21,021 nucleotides of DNA from DASXYU01 sp036502295 (GTDB lineage Bacteria; Actinomycetota; Actinomycetes; Mycobacteriales; Jatrophihabitantaceae), in the NCBI GenBank assembly GCA_036502295.1, contig DASXYU010000089.1, forward strand, positions 1 to 21,021, in the 5' to 3' direction. Numbering within the stretch: the first letter of the stretch is position 1; each line of letters starts with the position of its first letter. This document shows positions 1-7,759 of this stretch, piece by piece. The notes beneath the pieces were generated by a model. It did not search any database and was not told the DNA's origin. It was given only the letters and a program-made list of their open reading frames with translations. The translations under genes and the position numbers were made by a program.

Positions 1-1698
1 ATGCGCGGCTACGGCTACCACCCTTACTTCGTGGAGGGCAGCGATCCGGCGCTGGTGCACCAGGCGTTCGCGGCGACGCTGGAGTCGGCGCTCGACGAGA
101 TCGCCACGATTCAGTCGGCAGCTCGTATCGGTGGCGCTACCGAGCGTCCCGCCTGGCCGATGATCGTCCTGAGGACGCCCAAGGGCTGGACCGGACCCAA
201 GATCGTCGACGGCAAGCAGGTCGAGGGGACGTTCCGCGCACACCAGGTCCCGCTCGCCGAGACGAGGACGAACTCGGAGCACCGCGCCCAGCTCGAGGAG
301 TGGATGCGCAGCTACCGTCCTGAGGAGCTCTTCACCTCCGACGGCGCGCTGCGCCCGGAGCTGCGGGCGCTGGCACCGCGCGGTACACGCCGGATGAGCG
401 CGAACCCCCATGCCAACGGCGGACTGCTGCTCAAGGACCTCGACCTTCCCGACTTCCGCGACTACGCGGTGAAAGTCGAGCACCCGGCGACCGAGCTGAG
501 CGAGGCGACGCACGTCCTCGGTGAGTTTCTGCGCGACATCATCACCGCGAACCCGACCAGCTTCCGGCTGATGGGACCGGACGAGACGGCGTCGAACCGG
601 CTGCAGTCGGTCTTCGAAGCCACCGACCGGGCGTGGGACGCCGAGACGATCCCGGGCGATGACCACCTCGCACCGGAGGGGCGGGTGATGGAGGTGCTCT
701 CCGAACACCTCTGCGAGGGGTGGCTGGAGGGATACCTGCTCACCGGACGGCACGGACTCTTCAACTGCTACGAGGCGTTCGTGCACATCATCGACTCGAT
801 GTTCAATCAGCACGCGAAGTGGTTGAAGACCACCCGGACGATCCCGTGGCGGCGACCGATCGCGTCGCTGAACTACCTGCTCAGCTCGCATGTGTGGCGG
901 CAGGACCACAACGGCTTCAGCCATCAGGATCCCGGCTTCATCGACCACGTGATGAACAAGAAGGCCGAGGTCGTGCGGGTGTACCTCCCGCCGGACACCA
1001 ACACGCTGCTGTCGGTCGCCGACCACTGCCTGCGCAGCCGCAACTACGTCAACGTGATCGTCGCGGGCAAGCAGCCCGCGCTCACGTACCTGCCGATGGA
1101 GGAGGCCGTCGCGCACTGCGCCCGTGGCCTCGGCATCTGGGGGTGGGCAGGGACTCCACGCACCGACCACGCCGACGAGCAGCCGGACGTCGTCCTCGCC
1201 TGCGCGGGTGATGTCCCGACGCTGGAAGTTCTAGCGGCGGCCGACATCCTGCGCCGCGAGTTGCCCGAGGTGACGGTGCGTGTGGTGAACGTCGTTGACA
1301 TCATGCGGCTGCAGCAGGACACGGAGCACCCGCACGGCCTGCCGGAGCGTGACTTCGACACGATCTTCACCGCGGACAAGCCGGTGATCTTCGCCTACCA
1401 CGGCTACCCCTGGCTGATCCATCGCCTCACCTACCGCAGGACGAACCACAGCAACATCCACGTCCGCGGCTACAAGGAGGAGGGCACCACGACCACACCC
1501 TTCGACATGGTGATGCTCAACGACTTGGACCGCTTCCACCTCGTCATCGACGTCATCGACCGGGTGCCCGACCTCGGCAGCCACGCGGCGACGCTGCGGC
1601 AACGGATGGTGGATGCGCGGCTGGCGGCGCGTACCTACACACGCGAGCACGGGCAGGACGATCCGGCGATCGCGAACTGGCGCTGGGAGGCGTCCTGA
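1..1698 (+). CDS. xfp: Phosphoketolase (xylulose-5-P/fructose-6-P), 3' part
   Basis: This is the C-terminal 565 residues of a thiamine-diphosphate phosphoketolase, which cleaves xylulose-5-P (or fructose-6-P) with phosphate to acetyl-phosphate plus glyceraldehyde-3-P (or erythrose-4-P) in the cytosol. Visible family blocks are RGYGYHPYFVEG at the left edge, TPKGWTGP near residue 59, FRAHQVPL near residue 79, SHVWRQDHNGFSHQDPGF near residue 296, and HVRGYKEEGTTTTPFDM from residue 487. Full-length enzymes have about 800 residues and the first block normally lies about 240 residues in, so the ATG at base 1 is an internal Met and the true start lies upstream of the window. The frame is intact to a TGA at 1696-1698. 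The acetate kinase gene follows at once, so acetyl-phosphate can be converted to ATP and acetate. The call is secure; sugar preference is not visible. Confidence 0.96.
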   Translation: MRGYGYHPYFVEGSDPALVHQAFAATLESALDEIATIQSAARIGGATERPAWPMIVLRTPKGWTGPKIVDGKQVEGTFRAHQVPLAETRTNSEHRAQLEEWMRSYRPEELFTSDGALRPELRALAPRGTRRMSANPHANGGLLLKDLDLPDFRDYAVKVEHPATELSEATHVLGEFLRDIITANPTSFRLMGPDETASNRLQSVFEATDRAWDAETIPGDDHLAPEGRVMEVLSEHLCEGWLEGYLLTGRHGLFNCYEAFVHIIDSMFNQHAKWLKTTRTIPWRRPIASLNYLLSSHVWRQDHNGFSHQDPGFIDHVMNKKAEVVRVYLPPDTNTLLSVADHCLRSRNYVNVIVAGKQPALTYLPMEEAVAHCARGLGIWGWAGTPRTDHADEQPDVVLACAGDVPTLEVLAAADILRRELPEVTVRVVNVVDIMRLQQDTEHPHGLPERDFDTIFTADKPVIFAYHGYPWLIHRLTYRRTNHSNIHVRGYKEEGTTTTPFDMVMLNDLDRFHLVIDVIDRVPDLGSHAATLRQRMVDARLAARTYTREHGQDDPAIANWRWEAS

Positions 1699-1721
1699 GC
1701 CGGGTCTCGGGCGCCACACGT

Positions 1722-2834
1722 GTGCTCGTCGTCAACGCCGGCTCGTCGTCGCTGAAGCTGCGGCTGCTCGGCGAGGACGATGCCGTGCTCGAGTCGGCGG
1801 ACGTCGCTGCCGACTCTCACGGCTTCGACGCTGCGGTGGTCGCCACCGAGATCGGCACATGGCCGAAGCCGGATGTTGTGGGTCATCGCGTGGTGCACGG
1901 CGGGACGGTCTTCTCCTCCGCTGTGCGCCTCGATGACGGCGTCGAGCGCCGGTTGCGCGAGCTCACCGACCTGGCGCCACTGCATCAGCCCAAGTCGCTC
2001 GCCGGGATCGATGCGCTGCGGCAGGTGCTGCCGGACGTTGCTGCGGTGGCGTGTTTTGACACCGCGTTCCACCGGACGATCCCGGAGGCGGCTGCCACCT
2101 ACCCCGTGCCCGCCGAGTGGCGCCGGCGCTACGCGGTGCGGCGCTACGGCTTTCACGGGTTGTCGCATGCCTACGTGTCTGGGCGCGCGGCGGCGATGCT
2201 CGGCGACGCGGCGCCTGATGGACAACCTCGCCGCGTGGTGACCTGTCATCTCGGGGCGGGTGCCTCACTCTGCGCCGTCCTCGACGGGCGAAGCGTTGAC
2301 ACGACCATGGGCTTCACGCCGCTGGAGGGGCTGATGATGGCGACGCGCTCGGGCAGTGTGGATCCCGGGCTCGTCCTCTGGCTGGAGGAGCACGAGGGCA
2401 TCACGCCCCACGAGGTCGCCGAGGCGCTGGAGAACCGCTCGGGACTCTTCGCCCTTGCGGGCACCGCCGACATGCGTGAGGTGGAGCGCCGGGCAGCGTC
2501 CGGCGATCCCGATCCCGATCCCGATGCCGTGCTCGCGCTTGAGGTATACCTGCACCGACTGGTCGCCGGGGTCGCGGCGATGGCAGCGGCGCTGCAGGGT
2601 CTGGACGCGCTGGTCTTTACCGGCGGCGTCGGGGAGAACTCGGCGTGGGTGCGCTCGGCCGCGGCGCAGCGGTTGGCTTGGCTCGGCGTCGCGGTGGACG
2701 AGACCGCTAACGCCTCCCCCGTCCTCGACGCCGAGATCAGCGGCCAGTCGGCCGACGTCCGCACTCTCGTCGTCGCGGCGCGCGAGGATCTGCAGATCGC
2801 CACCGAGGTGCGCACCCTTCTCGCCGCCGGCTGA
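1722..2834 (+). CDS. ackA: Acetate kinase
   Basis: The product transfers phosphate from acetyl-phosphate to ADP, giving ATP and acetate, and so completes the phosphoketolase shunt encoded just upstream. Counting from the GTG at 1722 there are 370 residues. Seen are the N-terminal VVNAGSSSLK (residues 3-12), HRVVHGG (55-61), FDTAFH (112-117), YGFHGLSH (142-149) and, near residue 305, GGVGENS; all belong to the acetokinase/ASKHA fold. The start is uncertain. GTG 1722 has no good ribosome site, whereas GGGAGG at 1685-1690 sits 4 bases before an in-frame CTG at 1695 that overlaps the xfp stop; that start would add nine residues (SRVSGATR after the initiator). A three-copy GATCCC repeat inserts extra Asp-Pro pairs near residue 262. 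The gene is probably co-transcribed with xfp. No phosphotransacetylase gene is present. Confidence 0.95.
   Translation: MLVVNAGSSSLKLRLLGEDDAVLESADVAADSHGFDAAVVATEIGTWPKPDVVGHRVVHGGTVFSSAVRLDDGVERRLRELTDLAPLHQPKSLAGIDALRQVLPDVAAVACFDTAFHRTIPEAAATYPVPAEWRRRYAVRRYGFHGLSHAYVSGRAAAMLGDAAPDGQPRRVVTCHLGAGASLCAVLDGRSVDTTMGFTPLEGLMMATRSGSVDPGLVLWLEEHEGITPHEVAEALENRSGLFALAGTADMREVERRAASGDPDPDPDAVLALEVYLHRLVAGVAAMAAALQGLDALVFTGGVGENSAWVRSAAAQRLAWLGVAVDETANASPVLDAEISGQSADVRTLVVAAREDLQIATEVRTLLAAG
2505..2522 (+). repeat. Triple GATCCC tandem repeat inside ackA
   Basis: Three perfect 6-bp units followed by a degenerate fourth (GATGCC) encode Asp-Pro-Asp-Pro-Asp-Pro-Asp-Ala just before the conserved helix VLALEVYLHRL. 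Acetate kinases usually have a single GDP-x-A here, so this looks like an in-frame expansion. A change by one unit would keep the frame. Confidence 0.7.
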
Positions 2835-2950
2835 CCAGGACCGCGGATCGACCTCGCAAGTCACGTCAGTTGAAGTGACAACGTTCGAGTTCGGGCGTGT
2901 CCCGGTGTGAGGTTGATTGGTATCTCGCGGGGGTAGCCGGCGGCGGCACC

Positions 2951-3086
2951 CTCATGATCATCGTCGGCAGCCGCGGGCATGGGCGGATTCACCGGAGTCC
3001 TGCTCGGCTCGGTGAGCCAGCGGGTTGCCGAACATGCGACCTGTCCCGTGCTCGTCGTCCACGGCCAGCCGCACGCCACCGCCTGA
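2951..3086 (+). pseudogene. Universal stress protein C-terminal remnant, frameshifted
   Basis: This stretch encodes the C-terminal ATP-binding loop of a universal stress protein, but in two frames. The first reads LMIIVGSRGHG (2951-2983). The second, shifted by one base, reads GGFTGVLLGSVSQRVAEHAT followed by CPVLVVHGQPHATA and a TGA at 3084-3086. One extra G in the run at 2981-2983 explains the shift: removing it restores the G-x2-G-x9-G-S nucleotide-binding signature. Nothing upstream looks like the rest of the domain, so it is both 5'-truncated and frameshifted. It lies between acetate kinase and the nitroreductase, so it is probably a decayed member of the same stress cluster. A sequencing error could explain the single-base shift but not the missing N-terminal part. 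Confidence 0.8.
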
Positions 3087-3102
3087 CCAAGGCGATCCAT
3101 GG

Positions 3103-3149
3103 CAAGGGCCCGATCGGCTGGGCAGGGTCCCGGCCGGGTCGGGCCCTTG
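3103..3149. terminator. Strong GC hairpin, possible terminator
   Basis: Perfect 11-bp arms CAAGGGCCCGA (3103-3113) and TCGGGCCCTTG (3139-3149) enclose 25 bases, which themselves contain the palindrome CCCGGCCGGG (3129-3138). It lies 17 bp after the stop of the USP remnant, where a factor-independent terminator for the xfp-ackA transcript would be expected. No T-run follows, so it may be a U-less terminator or an operator region instead. Confidence 0.45.
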
Positions 3150-3155
3150 GTCACT
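3141..3155. promoter_or_regulatory. Possible DosR/DevR-like operator
   Basis: GGGCCCTTGGTCACT resembles the dormancy-regulator palindrome of the form GGGACT-WW-AGTCCC, with about four departures. It is about 200 bp before the nitroreductase start, a gene type that belongs to the DosR regulon in mycobacteria. It overlaps the right arm of the hairpin, so the match may be a by-product of that GC structure. No DosR or DosS gene is in the window. Low confidence. The rest of the gene-free stretch 2835-3351 shows only the USP remnant and this hairpin. Confidence 0.2.
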
Positions 3156-3351
3156 GTGAGCACGTCGCGCCCCAGCGCAGTGTTGACCACGTCGGGAAAC
3201 CGACACGACGGACCCGGGGGCGCTGACGATGGAGATGACCGGTTCTGATGACCGTGCTTGACCCAGCGTCTGGTGACGGGGAGTCGCGCCCTCGGTTCCT
3301 GTCGAACCCTCACGGGTCGGGTTGCCCGGCCCATCGGTGCGGAGGTGCCTC

Positions 3352-4377
3352 ATGACGAGCCGGTCGGCGACAGGGACGGTCTCGACCCGACGAGAGGTTC
3401 TGCGCCACGCGGCGCTTCGCGCCCTGCTCGCACCGTCGGTGCACAACACCCAGCCCTGGCGCTTCGTCCTCACCGATGACGCACTCGAGGTGCACGCCGA
3501 CTTCAGTCGACAGTTGCACGTCCTCGACCCGAGAGGACGGCAGCTGACGATCAGCTGCGGCGCCGCCCTGCTCAACGCTCGGGTAGCCATCGAGGCGGTA
3601 GGCTTCGAGCCTGCCGTCCAGCGATTCCCCGACCCGCAGGACCCGTCGTTGCTCGCCCGGGTCACCATCGGCGACGAGCACACCCACCCACACAGCGTCG
3701 CGCTCAACCTCGCCATCGAGCATCGCCGCACCAACCGGCGCGAATTCACCCACGAGGACGTGCCGCAGGGCCTGGTCGACTCCCTCGTCGACCTCGCCGC
3801 GGCAGAGGGGGCAAGCCTCTTCCCCATCGTCGCGCCCGATCACCGTGCGGCGATCGCGACGCTGAGCATGATGGCGGACCGGATCGAGCAGCAGGACCCC
3901 GCCTACCTTGCCGAGATCGCGAACTGGACGACCGATGACCCGCGCCGCGACGACGGCGTGCAGGGATCGACCGTCCCCTACGGCCAGAACGTCGAACACA
4001 ACGACCTGCTGCCGCTGCGCAACTTCGACGTGCGTGGGATGGGATGGCTGCCGTCCGCGATCGCCTCGGGCCCTGACCAGTGTCTGCTGCTGCTCTGCTC
4101 CGTCGAGGACGGACCCCGTGGCTGGCTGCGCACCGGCGAGGCGCTGGAACGCATCTGGCTCGAACTCACCGACGAGCGTTACTGGGCCAGCCCACTCACC
4201 CAGGTGATCGAGGTCGGACTGACCCGGGGACAGCTTCAGCGTGCCATCGGCCGGCCGCAGCACCCACAGTTACTACTTCGAGTGGGACGCGCCCCTAGCG
4301 CGGTCGCCACCCCGCGTCGCGATGCCGTCGACGTCATCGTTGAACGGGCGGGATCGAACCCTGAGGAGGAATCATGA
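3352..4377 (+). CDS. Acg-type nitroreductase family flavoprotein
   Basis: The 341-residue product matches the Acg/Rv3131 branch of the nitroreductase fold, FMN proteins strongly linked to hypoxia and dormancy regulons in mycobacteria. Seen are LLAPSVHNTQPWRF (residues 25-38), where S-x-HNTQPW is the FMN-binding signature, and EHRRTNRREF near residue 123, also typical of this branch. Length fits the family (about 330 residues), far above classical 200-residue nitroreductases. I start at ATG 3352 because GGAGG at 3341-3345 lies 6 bases upstream; a TTG at 3322 would add ten residues but lacks such a site. The stop overlaps the next start (ATGA), so it is translationally coupled to the stress protein gene. 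Enzymatic activity is uncertain: Acg proteins are thought to store or hide FMN rather than reduce nitro compounds. Confidence 0.88.
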   Translation: MTSRSATGTVSTRREVLRHAALRALLAPSVHNTQPWRFVLTDDALEVHADFSRQLHVLDPRGRQLTISCGAALLNARVAIEAVGFEPAVQRFPDPQDPSLLARVTIGDEHTHPHSVALNLAIEHRRTNRREFTHEDVPQGLVDSLVDLAAAEGASLFPIVAPDHRAAIATLSMMADRIEQQDPAYLAEIANWTTDDPRRDDGVQGSTVPYGQNVEHNDLLPLRNFDVRGMGWLPSAIASGPDQCLLLLCSVEDGPRGWLRTGEALERIWLELTDERYWASPLTQVIEVGLTRGQLQRAIGRPQHPQLLLRVGRAPSAVATPRRDAVDVIVERAGSNPEEES

Positions 4378-5009
4378 CCGCCTCGCTCCGCCGCGCGATC
4401 GTCGTCGGGATCGACGGTTCGCCCTCGGCGTGGGCCGCGCTGTGGTGGGCCGACGACGAGGCCATCCACACACATCGTCGACTCGTGGTCATCTATGCCG
4501 GTGACACGCGTGCTCTGCCGGAGAGCGCCGACGAGCGTCCTTACGGGCGGGCCCTGCTCTGCGAGGCCGTGGCGAGCTTGGGCAACAGCCACCCGCACCT
4601 CACCGTGCAGACGCGACTCAGCACCGGCGATCCCGCCGAAGAACTCGTCGACGCCTCCGCGTCCGCCGATCTCGTCGTCGTCGGCGTGGCCGACACCACC
4701 GGAGGACACGCCGCGCTCCGCTTCGCCTTCGCGGAGGCGACGTTGCGCGGCGCCGAGGTGGTCGCGGTGCGCTCGTGGTCGCCCTTCGAGTGGCAACTCG
4801 CCTCCCCCGGGCCGGCGGCGGCGTCCGGTACTCGTGAACCGGCGGAGGACGGACTGCTTTCGGCCGCGTTGCGCCCGTTCGGCGTCGAGTTCCCGCAGGT
4901 CCCCCTCTGGACGGTGCTCTCCAGCGAGCCGGTCGAAGTCGCCCTACCGACCGACGCCGGTTGCGAGAGATTGGACGAGAGCGCTCTCGCGTGGAGCGCG
5001 GATGCCTGA
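4374..5009 (+). CDS. Universal stress protein, internally shortened
   Basis: The N-terminal domain is a clear USP: RAIVVGIDGSPSAWAALWWA (residues 7-26), then GDPAEELVDASASADLVVVG (85-104). In a normal tandem USP (about 290 residues) VVVG is followed by the ATP loop G-x2-G-x9-GS and later by the start of domain 2. Here VVVG runs straight into VADTTGGHAALRFAFAEATL (105-124), which looks like the start of domain 2. Domain 2 then ends in an unrelated tail, PTDAGCERLDESALAWSADA. Both ATP-binding loops are therefore absent and the protein has only 211 residues. The start is firm: GAGGAGGA at 4363-4370 precedes ATG 4374, which overlaps the nitroreductase stop. A deletion between similar VVVG segments is my inference. 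Either a non-ATP-binding stress protein or a decaying gene. Confidence 0.82.
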   Translation: MTASLRRAIVVGIDGSPSAWAALWWADDEAIHTHRRLVVIYAGDTRALPESADERPYGRALLCEAVASLGNSHPHLTVQTRLSTGDPAEELVDASASADLVVVGVADTTGGHAALRFAFAEATLRGAEVVAVRSWSPFEWQLASPGPAAASGTREPAEDGLLSAALRPFGVEFPQVPLWTVLSSEPVEVALPTDAGCERLDESALAWSADA

Positions 5010-5172
5010 GCCGGACGAGGGTGCAAACAGGTCGCAGCTCCCACTCCGATTCACCCGCCGTTTCACCCATGCCGGGTATTCGATGGTGCACCGCGGCGAC
5101 GCTCCGCGCACGTATCGTGATCGTGTTCAGCCGGGGGCGTTACACAAGTACACACGCGAAGCGGGTCGAGAC

Positions 5173-7734
5173 ATGGCAGAGCCGGGCGTTGCCGCGCATT
5201 TGATGGGGCCGGGCGCCATGCCAGTTCCCCGGCTGCCCTCAGGAATGGTGCACCGCGAGCGTCTCTTCAAGAGGCTCGACTCGACGTCGGCGCTCACCGT
5301 CGTGCGCGGTCCCGCTGGTTTCGGCAAGACGACGCTGCTCGCCGACTGGATCGGCCGCCGCGAACACCCGGCGCTCTGGATCCGCCTTCCCGACGACGCC
5401 GCCGTGCCGCCGCGGGAGACGATCTTCGCGATACTCGCCGGGGTGCTGGGCTCGTTCGCCACCTCCACCGACACCTCCACCACTGCCGTCACCGACGGCG
5501 CGAACTCGGAGGAGTTCGTCTTCGAGCACGCGGCGCTCCTCACCACACCGCTGACGGTGGTCATCGACCGGTACGAGCGCAACGTCGACCCGGCGCTGGA
5601 CGAGCTGCTCGTGAACCTGCTGCAGGCATTGTCGAAGCTGAACCTCGTCGTCGTGGGCCGTGCCCTCAGCCGTCTTGAGTCGATCGGGCCGCTGTACGTC
5701 GACACCAGCATCATCGGCCCCGCCGACCTCGCATTCACCGCCGACGAGGTCGAGTTGCTCACCGACGCCTCCGGCGGCCATCCGAGCCGCGAGCAATCCG
5801 CGACGGTTCACGCCGCGCTGGCGGGCTGGCCCGCAGCCACCCGCGTCGTGATCGACGACCTCGCCGAGCATTCCGAGGCGAACACCTCCGTCGGGCTCAC
5901 CGCCATCAAGCACGGTCTGGCCCTGCCCAGCTACCTGCTCGACCAGACGCTCGCCGAGATCGATTCCGAGGACATGCACGACGTCCTCGTCGCCTGCTCC
6001 GTGATCGAGCACCTCACGACCGAGATGGTGCTGATAGCGGATCCGAACTGTAAGCCGGACAACACTCTCGAACTCCTGCACGAACTCGGGTACGCGTATC
6101 CGGCACCGGATGAGACGCCCGGCTATCGGATGATCCCGGCGCTGCGGCGGGCGCTGCGCGCGAGGTTCGAGCACCAGCAGCCGGTGACCATCCAAGAGAT
6201 CGAGCTCCGCGTTGCCGCGTGGTACCGCCGGCACGGCGATCCGGGCGCAGCGCTGGGCCACGCGGTCCGGGCCCGCGACTGGGCGATGGCCGTCGACATC
6301 ATCGCCGATGACTGGCTCAGCCTCGCCGACAGTCCCACCGGCTTGACCCGGCTTGCCCCGGACAACCGTGACTTGACGGCCGTGACCCTGCCGCACGATG
6401 CGGAGGCACTGGCGCAGCTCGCCAAGTCGCCGTTCGTCGATGAGATCCTCTCCCTTGCGACGGTCCAGTCGCTGGTGCTGCGCGTCTCGGGCGAACTCCG
6501 CCCCGCAGCGCGGCTGACGAGCACGATCGAGGCCATCGCCCGCAGCGCGGCCCGCGGCGGCTGGGAGACGCGCAGGCCCGATGTCGCCGGGACCCTCGCG
6601 ATGCAGTGGGGCCTCACGCATCTGCTCGCGGGCGAGATCTACTCGGCCCTGAACGTTTTCGATCACGCCTTCGCGCTCCACCTCGAGGCTGGTAACCACG
6701 GCCTCGCCGTGCAGGACGCCGGAGCAGCCGCCCTCACCCTCGTCCTCGCCGGAGAGCCCGTGCTCGCCCGCACGTGGCTGGAGACCAAGCAGACGGCCGA
6801 TGCCGACGCGGCGCCGGTCGCCGACCACCTGAGGACGACGGGGCGCGCGGCGCGCGTCCTGATGTCGCTCGAAAGCCTCGACCGTGAACGTGCCGAGCGC
6901 GCCGCGGCCGCACTCGGTGACATCCGCCGCAAGGACGAGCTGTGGTTCGCCACGGCGCTCGCGCTGGGCGAGTACGCGCTGACCTACGGCGGGGAGTACG
7001 ACGAGGCCCTGCGGCAACTGCAGGAGATCCGCGCGCTGCAGCACCCCTCCACGGGGACGGGATCGATCGCCGCGCCGCTCGTCGCCACGGCGATCGCCAA
7101 CCTGCTGATGGCCTCGGGACGCGGCAACGCCGCCAGCGCCGTCCTCTCCGAGGTTGGCGACGGCTACGCCTACACCGCGGTGGCGTCCGCCCGCCTCGCC
7201 GCTCTCAGCGGCACGCCCGATCGCGCGCTGCGTCTGGCCTCACGCGAGTTGCGCAAGCTGGGAACGTCGCCCTGGCTGCGCGTCTCGATGGGCAGCATCA
7301 GGGCACTGGCACACCTGCGCGAGGGACACCCCGACCAGGCGAGTTCAGCGCTGCGCGCCGCCATCGACGTCGCCGAGAGGACGGGACTGCTGCGCCCTTT
7401 CGCCGCCATCCCGCGCGACGAACTCGAACAGATCGCGACGACAGCCCAGGGCGGTCCCGCCCTGCTCAAGCGACTCGACGAGGTGGCCGCACCACAGCTG
7501 TTCCCCGCACAGCTGCACGTCGCAGAACTCACCCGCCGGGAGCGCATCGTCCTCGGCGCGCTCGCGAGCGGGCTGACGCTGCAGGACATCGCGGCCGACC
7601 TCTTCGTCTCGACCAATACCGTGAAGACGCAGGTACGCGCCGTTTACCAGAAACTCGGGGTGCATTCCCGCGCGGAGGCGATCCTCCGTGGTCACGAGTG
7701 GGGCCTCATCGCCCCTCGTCCGGATATGTTCTGA
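5173..7734 (+). CDS. Large ATPase LuxR-family regulator (MalT/LAL type)
   Basis: This 853-residue protein joins an N-terminal AAA/STAND-like ATPase to a C-terminal LuxR helix-turn-helix. The Walker A loop GPAGFGKTT is at residues 46-54. A Walker B-like strand, LTVVIDRYE, is near 127-135, with Arg-Tyr in place of the usual second Asp. The middle is Ala/Leu-rich helical repeat, probably TPR-like, as in MalT. The C-terminal domain begins LTRRERIVLGALASGLTLQD at about 786 and includes the recognition region STNTVKTQV. The frame is open far upstream, but similarity begins only near residue 18, so I use ATG 5173; ATG 5203 and 5218 are alternatives and none has a strong ribosome site. A 163-bp gap separates it from the stress protein. 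It may control the stress block or the cluster beyond; its ligand is unknown. Confidence 0.88.
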   Translation: MAEPGVAAHLMGPGAMPVPRLPSGMVHRERLFKRLDSTSALTVVRGPAGFGKTTLLADWIGRREHPALWIRLPDDAAVPPRETIFAILAGVLGSFATSTDTSTTAVTDGANSEEFVFEHAALLTTPLTVVIDRYERNVDPALDELLVNLLQALSKLNLVVVGRALSRLESIGPLYVDTSIIGPADLAFTADEVELLTDASGGHPSREQSATVHAALAGWPAATRVVIDDLAEHSEANTSVGLTAIKHGLALPSYLLDQTLAEIDSEDMHDVLVACSVIEHLTTEMVLIADPNCKPDNTLELLHELGYAYPAPDETPGYRMIPALRRALRARFEHQQPVTIQEIELRVAAWYRRHGDPGAALGHAVRARDWAMAVDIIADDWLSLADSPTGLTRLAPDNRDLTAVTLPHDAEALAQLAKSPFVDEILSLATVQSLVLRVSGELRPAARLTSTIEAIARSAARGGWETRRPDVAGTLAMQWGLTHLLAGEIYSALNVFDHAFALHLEAGNHGLAVQDAGAAALTLVLAGEPVLARTWLETKQTADADAAPVADHLRTTGRAARVLMSLESLDRERAERAAAALGDIRRKDELWFATALALGEYALTYGGEYDEALRQLQEIRALQHPSTGTGSIAAPLVATAIANLLMASGRGNAASAVLSEVGDGYAYTAVASARLAALSGTPDRALRLASRELRKLGTSPWLRVSMGSIRALAHLREGHPDQASSALRAAIDVAERTGLLRPFAAIPRDELEQIATTAQGGPALLKRLDEVAAPQLFPAQLHVAELTRRERIVLGALASGLTLQDIAADLFVSTNTVKTQVRAVYQKLGVHSRAEAILRGHEWGLIAPRPDMF

Positions 7735-7759
7735 GTCCGCCAGGCCGCGTAACGCCGGC

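Noticed and set aside
1..3. ATG at the first base as the phosphoketolase start
   Set aside because: It falls inside a conserved block about 240 residues into the family; the real start is outside the window.
2862..2881. GTCAC-N10-GTGAC inverted repeat after ackA
   Set aside because: Arms of only five bases and no supporting context; expected by chance.
4495..5172. Long open extension upstream of the LuxR regulator in the same frame
   Set aside because: It overlaps the universal stress protein gene, is Arg/Pro/Ser-rich and shows no family similarity, as expected of a GC-driven shadow frame.
5239..7044. 601-codon open frame opposite the LuxR regulator
   Set aside because: Composition is that of an antisense shadow and there is no recognisable domain, while the + strand has a full ATPase-HTH protein.
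7735..7759. Terminator between the LuxR regulator and the facing SDR
   Set aside because: The 25-bp gap shows no convincing stem or T-run.
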